Source of the DNA: JBDNFP01 sp041689775 | GTDB lineage: Bacteria > Bacteroidota > Bacteroidia > Cytophagales > Spirosomataceae | Direction: 5' to 3' | DNA: 30,548 nucleotides | Assembly: GCA_041689775.1 (NCBI GenBank) | Contig: JBDNFP010000263.1 | Span: 1 to 30,548 of the forward strand | Shown here: in pieces, positions 26,968 to 30,548 of the stretch | Layout of the letters: each line of letters opens with the position of its first letter | Numbering within the stretch: the stretch's first letter is position 1 | Program-made: the position numbers and the translations under genes | Notes under the pieces: model-generated | Told to the model about the DNA's origin: nothing | Database searches by the model: none | The model's input: only the letters and a program-made list of their open reading frames with translations

Positions 26968-29781
26968 ATGATGTTTACGAGACTATTCCTTTCCCTATTC
27001 CTCATTACAACCGCTACCTACGCTCAGCAATGGGTGGCAAAAGCACCTGCCGGGGGTTCCTACCTGAGCATCGACAAACAGGGTGCCTCCACTATCCCCA
27101 ACGGACGGGTTATAACCCCCTACGGTAAGCAAATCTCCACCGCCCCCCACCCCTACGGACTTGCGGTTAGCGCCGACGGAAGCATTGCAGTTACCGCTAA
27201 CTCAGGTACTAATCCTATTTCAATTAGTATTCTGAGGAATGTTTTGACCAGCAACGCTACGGTTCAACAGGTACCCGATCAGGCTCGAACCGATGAAGGT
27301 ATTCTGGAAGCTTGCTTTATGGGACTGGCGATTACGCCCGACAACAAAACGGTGTACGTAGCCGGCGGAGAAACCAATAAGATCTTCCTTTTTGACCTCA
27401 CTACCGGTAAACAAACGGGCAGCATCAACTGCGCCCAGAAAGACAACGGCATCAACTATTACCACGGCTATATTGGAGATATGGTACTCTCCAAAGATGG
27501 TAGTACACTCTACGCCGTAGATCAAATAGGTTTCCGACTCGTGGTGATCGATACCCGGACAAAAAAAATACTGCATAATATCCCCACGGGCCGCTATCCG
27601 TTTGGGATATGTCTATCACCCAACGAACAGCGTGTGTACGTAGCCAACGTAGGTGTGTTTGAATACAAGCCTTTTACCGATCTGGATAAAGACGATCTCA
27701 AAAATACCGCTCATACCTGGCCCTCGACCCGCTACAACAGCAAGGAAATGATCGAGGGTATTCCAGCAGAGGGAGTTCCCGCGCTGGGTGACCCCAACGC
27801 CGCCGAGGCGTTTTCGGTTTGGGGCTACGATATCAGTAACCGCAAACCCGTAGTTCGTTCCAAAACCAAAACGGGTATCCTCGTGGGACAAATGGTGGAA
27901 GACTTCCCCGCGGTGGGTGGCAGTAGTCCTAACTCGGTAGTTGCTACCGACCGCTACGTATTTGTGAGCAATGGCAACAACGACTGCGTATCCGTGATCG
28001 ACATGGAGCGTGACACGGTAGTAAATACCATCTTTCTAAACCCCGAGCCCCGACTGGGAAAACTTCGGGGGCTGATTCCCTTTGGGGTAGCCGTGTCACC
28101 CGATCAGAAACGATTATTTGTAGCTGAGGCAGGAATCAATGCCCTGGCCGTAATCGATATTCCGGCCATGAAAGTAGTGGGACACATCCCAACGGGCTGG
28201 TTTCCGGCTAAGGTAGAAGTAAGCCCCGATGGCCAAAAACTGATCGTTACCAACGCCAAAGGCTACGGCAGTGGGCCAAATGGTGGGCGCAACTTTACGC
28301 TCGGGCCGGAAGGAAGCTACATCGGAAGTCTGATGAAAGGGACGGTCTCCATCATGGATATTCCCGCGGACTCCGAACTACCTGGGCTTACGCAAAAGGT
28401 AATTACCAACAACTTCAACTTTGAACGGGTTACCAATAAAAATACCGGACCGATTCCCCCTTACCCAGGTGCCTACGAATCACCCATCAAGCACATTGTT
28501 TTTATATCAAAGGAAAACCGCACCTACGACGAAGTATTCGGACAGTTTAAAGGAGGAAACGGCGATTCGACGATTGCCCGCTACGGACTATCCCGCGACT
28601 TTGTAAGTCGGGACAAAAAACGATCAGTGGAGGCCGGCGACGTCATGCCCAACCACCACGCCATAGCCCGGCAGTTTGCGATATCGGACAACTTCTACTG
28701 CGATTCCGACGTCTCGGCCGACGGCCACCGTTGGCTTGTAAATACCTACCCTAACGAATGGGCCGAAACCGGCACAACGGCCGCTTACGGTGGAATCCGC
28801 TCCATGCGGGACACCTCACAAGCTCCCGGTAACCTTTCGTTTTATGGCTCGGCGGGTAGTATTTATCCCGAAGACTACAACGAGGCCGGCTCACTCTGGG
28901 ACCACCTCGAACGCAACAAAAAAGACTTTTACAACTTTGGCTTTGGTGTTGAAATGGCCGCTGCTTACTCAGACAGTACCATGAAATACATTGGCGAGTT
29001 GTATACCGTAAATTACCCCCTACCCGCTCCGTTGTACGATAAATCCTCCAAGCAATTTCCCACCTACAACATGTCCATCCCCGATCAGTTTCGGGCGGAT
29101 GTATTCATGAAGGAATTTAACGAAAAGTGGGGAGGCGACGGTAAAACTCTACCTTCCATGCTAACGCTCATGCTACCCAACGACCACGGTACCCGCGAGC
29201 GGCCGGCGGCCGGTTTTCCATTTGTTGAAAGCTACATGGCCGATAATGATCTAGCACTGGGCCGTACCATTGAGTTCTTATCGCATACCCCCTATTGGAA
29301 GAATATGATGATTGTGGTGACCGAAGACGATCCACAAGGTGGCGTTGACCACGTAGACGCCCACCGTAGTTTGTTGATGGTCATATCTCCCTACGTGAAA
29401 CGCAACTACGTGGGGCATCACCATTACAGTTTTGGTAGTATTTTCAAAACCTTCTGGCACGTGTTGGGTACGCCCTATCTCAATCAATATGACGCCACCG
29501 CCACGGAGTTAGGTGATTTATTCACGGCCACACCAGATTTCACGCCCTACCAGGCAACACCCGCCGATCCCCGCATTTTTGAACCCCAGAAAGCCTTGGA
29601 TCCTTTTGACGAGAAATTTGACTGGAAAGCTTTTGCCGAATCAGAAGAGCTCGATCGCACCGAAACCATGCAGAAACGCCGGGCCGAGGATGATGAGGAT
29701 TTACGGGACAAGAAAGCAAGTAAAAAGAAGAAAAAATCTAAGAAAGTAAAACGTCCCAAGGCATCGCCCAGAGAGTTTTAG
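26968..29781 (+). CDS. YncE-like beta-propeller fused to a phosphoesterase domain
   Basis: A 937-residue exported fusion protein with signal peptide 1-19 (ending TYAQ). Residues about 40-470 form a seven-bladed YncE/40-residue-repeat propeller (repeats such as PYGLAVSADGSIAVTAN, GLAITPDNKTVYVAGG, PFGVAVSPDQKRLFVAE). From about residue 505 follows a phosphoesterase domain of the phospholipase C/acid phosphatase group, with the metal motif KENRTYDEVFG, MPNHHAIARQF, SDVSADGHRW, LPNDHGT and EDDPQGGVDHVDAHRS. The propeller may bind substrate or surface; the catalytic half cleaves phosphoesters. The C-terminus ends in an unusual lysine-rich tail (about 915-937, KKKKKSKKVKRPK). The gene begins 32 bases after the PhnZ-like gene and is probably co-transcribed with it. 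Either of two adjacent ATG codons could start it. Confidence 0.92.
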   Translation: MMFTRLFLSLFLITTATYAQQWVAKAPAGGSYLSIDKQGASTIPNGRVITPYGKQISTAPHPYGLAVSADGSIAVTANSGTNPISISILRNVLTSNATVQQVPDQARTDEGILEACFMGLAITPDNKTVYVAGGETNKIFLFDLTTGKQTGSINCAQKDNGINYYHGYIGDMVLSKDGSTLYAVDQIGFRLVVIDTRTKKILHNIPTGRYPFGICLSPNEQRVYVANVGVFEYKPFTDLDKDDLKNTAHTWPSTRYNSKEMIEGIPAEGVPALGDPNAAEAFSVWGYDISNRKPVVRSKTKTGILVGQMVEDFPAVGGSSPNSVVATDRYVFVSNGNNDCVSVIDMERDTVVNTIFLNPEPRLGKLRGLIPFGVAVSPDQKRLFVAEAGINALAVIDIPAMKVVGHIPTGWFPAKVEVSPDGQKLIVTNAKGYGSGPNGGRNFTLGPEGSYIGSLMKGTVSIMDIPADSELPGLTQKVITNNFNFERVTNKNTGPIPPYPGAYESPIKHIVFISKENRTYDEVFGQFKGGNGDSTIARYGLSRDFVSRDKKRSVEAGDVMPNHHAIARQFAISDNFYCDSDVSADGHRWLVNTYPNEWAETGTTAAYGGIRSMRDTSQAPGNLSFYGSAGSIYPEDYNEAGSLWDHLERNKKDFYNFGFGVEMAAAYSDSTMKYIGELYTVNYPLPAPLYDKSSKQFPTYNMSIPDQFRADVFMKEFNEKWGGDGKTLPSMLTLMLPNDHGTRERPAAGFPFVESYMADNDLALGRTIEFLSHTPYWKNMMIVVTEDDPQGGVDHVDAHRSLLMVISPYVKRNYVGHHHYSFGSIFKTFWHVLGTPYLNQYDATATELGDLFTATPDFTPYQATPADPRIFEPQKALDPFDEKFDWKAFAESEELDRTETMQKRRAEDDEDLRDKKASKKKKKSKKVKRPKASPREF

Positions 29782-29811
29782 AATTACTGAGAAAATTTAA
29801 AATACCAGCAG

Positions 29812-29845
29812 GCCCTGATTCGATTGGATCAGGGCTTATTTTTTT
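29812..29845. terminator. terminator after the phosphoesterase fusion gene
   Basis: An 8-bp stem (GCCCTGAT at 29812-29819 with ATCAGGGC at 29828-29835) followed by TTATTTTTTT. It lies 31 bases after the stop of the gene at 26968. Confidence 0.82.
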
Positions 29846-30002
29846 AGTTCGAGGTTGTCAATATTCAATTCTTGGTACCCTTCCGGAGATAAGTACTGGA
29901 CAAGAAAGGGTATGATTTAGTAACTAATCCTGAATCATCATAATTGAACCAATCGGCAACCGGACCTATTCGGGTGTTATGCCAATCCCTTATCAAGCCC
30001 AC
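29836..30002 (-). pseudogene. unidentified broken gene fragment
   Basis: On the minus strand a peptide-like stretch reads HNTRIGPVADWFNYDDSGLV then TKSYPFL, and continues after a one-base frame change as FLVQYLSPEGYQELNIDNLE, closing at a TAA (29838-29836) next to the terminator. The joined sequence looks protein-like, but I do not recognise the family. It follows the MscS remnant on the same strand. It is probably debris; no start codon or full domain is present. Confidence 0.4.
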
Positions 30003-30401
30003 TTACTTATTCAATGAATTAGTCGTAGTGGGCAAAGTAGTTTGGGAGTTATAAAGTTTCAATTCCTGAATATCAGTCGGTAGGTTAAAGCCACCCAGAA
30101 CCAACGCTTCTTTCACCTAAGTAATTACCTCTCCTTTTATGGTTAATGCTTCCGTGCCGTACTCAAAAGTCTCCACCCAAAAATGCACTTTCAAGTTGAC
30201 GGTACTCACGCCTAGCTCATCCACAACCACGAAGTGTTAGTATGCGTTACCTTCAAAAATAATATCCATTCCCCGCAGGGTATTCAGAATCAACTGCTCA
30301 GCTTCCCGGATAGGGTCTTCGCAGGCAATACCGACTCCAAATTCAAAACGGTAGAAGCCATCTTCGGTATAGTTAAATACCGATTTTTTGGTACTGGGCA
30401 T
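30003..30401 (-). pseudogene. MscS-type mechanosensitive channel remnant with two nonsense codons
   Basis: One minus-strand frame from 30401 to a TAA at 30005-30003 encodes the C-terminal soluble part of a small-conductance mechanosensitive channel: MPSTKKSVFNYTEDGFYRFE, then GVGIACEDPIREAEQLILNT, and VVVDELGVSTVNLKVHFWVE, then VKEALVLGGFNLPTDIQELK. It is interrupted by TAA at 30239-30237 and TAG at 30119-30117, both explainable by single C-to-T changes (CAA and CAG codons). There are no frameshifts. The membrane helices and first half of the beta domain are absent; upstream the frame runs straight into the stop of another gene, with TAA and ATG adjacent. The family call rests on the VGIACEDP, DELGVSTVNL and VKEAL patterns. 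Confidence 0.75.
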
Positions 30402-30548
30402 TTAATCTATGGTAAACATTAAGGGCTTCATTAACAGGAAGTCCTCCAAGGGGTAGATTTGGTTCACGAGCCCCTGTTTCATAGCCGGGGATACCTTTTT
30501 GTACTTGGTTTGAAACCGTTTGGCATCTGGATTCAGCAATATTCTGAA
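30402..30548 (-). CDS. 3' end of an unidentified gene running off the window
   Basis: An open frame enters at the right edge and ends at TAA (30404-30402). The last 48 residues include LLNPDAKRFQTKYKKVSPAM, KQGLVNQIYPLEDFLLMKP and LMFTID at the end. The composition is protein-like, but I do not recognise the family. It abuts the MscS remnant without a gap. It may be a real gene or more debris; the sequence beyond the window would decide. Confidence 0.4.
   Translation of the reverse strand, partial: FRILLNPDAKRFQTKYKKVSPAMKQGLVNQIYPLEDFLLMKPLMFTID

Noticed and set aside
30234..30422. Plus-strand open frame of 62 codons
   Set aside because: It is antisense to the MscS remnant, whose minus-strand reading gives recognisable protein sequence.

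Overview
The window looks like a Bacteroidota chromosome, most likely order Cytophagales (Spirosomataceae-like; the lineage is an inference from protein character, not a database match). The reasons are two SusC/SusD outer-membrane pairs, an OMP_b-brl-type TonB-dependent barrel, lipoproteins with Bacteroidota-style lipoboxes, TAnnTTTG-like promoter elements, weak Shine-Dalgarno sites and moderate GC. No tRNA, rRNA, CRISPR array or insertion sequence was seen.

Left region (1-6844): a small sulfatase-linked polysaccharide/sulfated-substrate locus that appears to be decaying. It holds a truncated AraC-type DNA-binding domain, an intact secreted sulfatase, a susC gene cut by one in-frame TAG (probably TGG to TAG), and a susD gene with two single-base deletions. 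A bidirectional terminator closes it. A glutamate dehydrogenase gene (minus) and a second, unrelated sulfatase lipoprotein (plus) follow.

Middle region (10184-13622): a compact plus-strand cluster of an ECF sigma factor, a 91-residue single-pass membrane protein (anti-sigma candidate), a membrane-anchored CpxP/CnrX-like sensor, a lipoprotein with two YHYH motifs, a MORN/YwqK-like lipoprotein and an SCO1/SenC copper-chaperone lipoprotein. The first three genes recall the CnrH/CnrY/CnrX metal-sensing system, and the last gene points to copper. A wrecked DinB-family gene on the minus strand fills most of the following 784-base gap, and then comes a 955-residue outer-membrane barrel protein.

Minus-strand housekeeping block (17373-20119): a conserved small protein, purK, purE and a LysM membrane protein, probably co-transcribed in that order.

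Right region (20327-29845): an intact SusC/SusD pair, a very long perfect hairpin terminator, then three genes for phosphorus chemistry: a secreted nucleotide-pyrophosphatase-like phosphatase, a PhnZ/TmpB-like HD-domain diiron oxygenase with all the expected ligands in spacing, and a 937-residue YncE-propeller/phosphoesterase fusion. Together they suggest an outer-membrane uptake and hydrolysis system for organic phosphorus (phosphoesters and possibly phosphonates). This is the best candidate in the window for an under-described system. The right edge carries gene debris on the minus strand: an unidentified broken fragment, a MscS channel remnant with two nonsense codons, and the last 48 codons of an unidentified gene.
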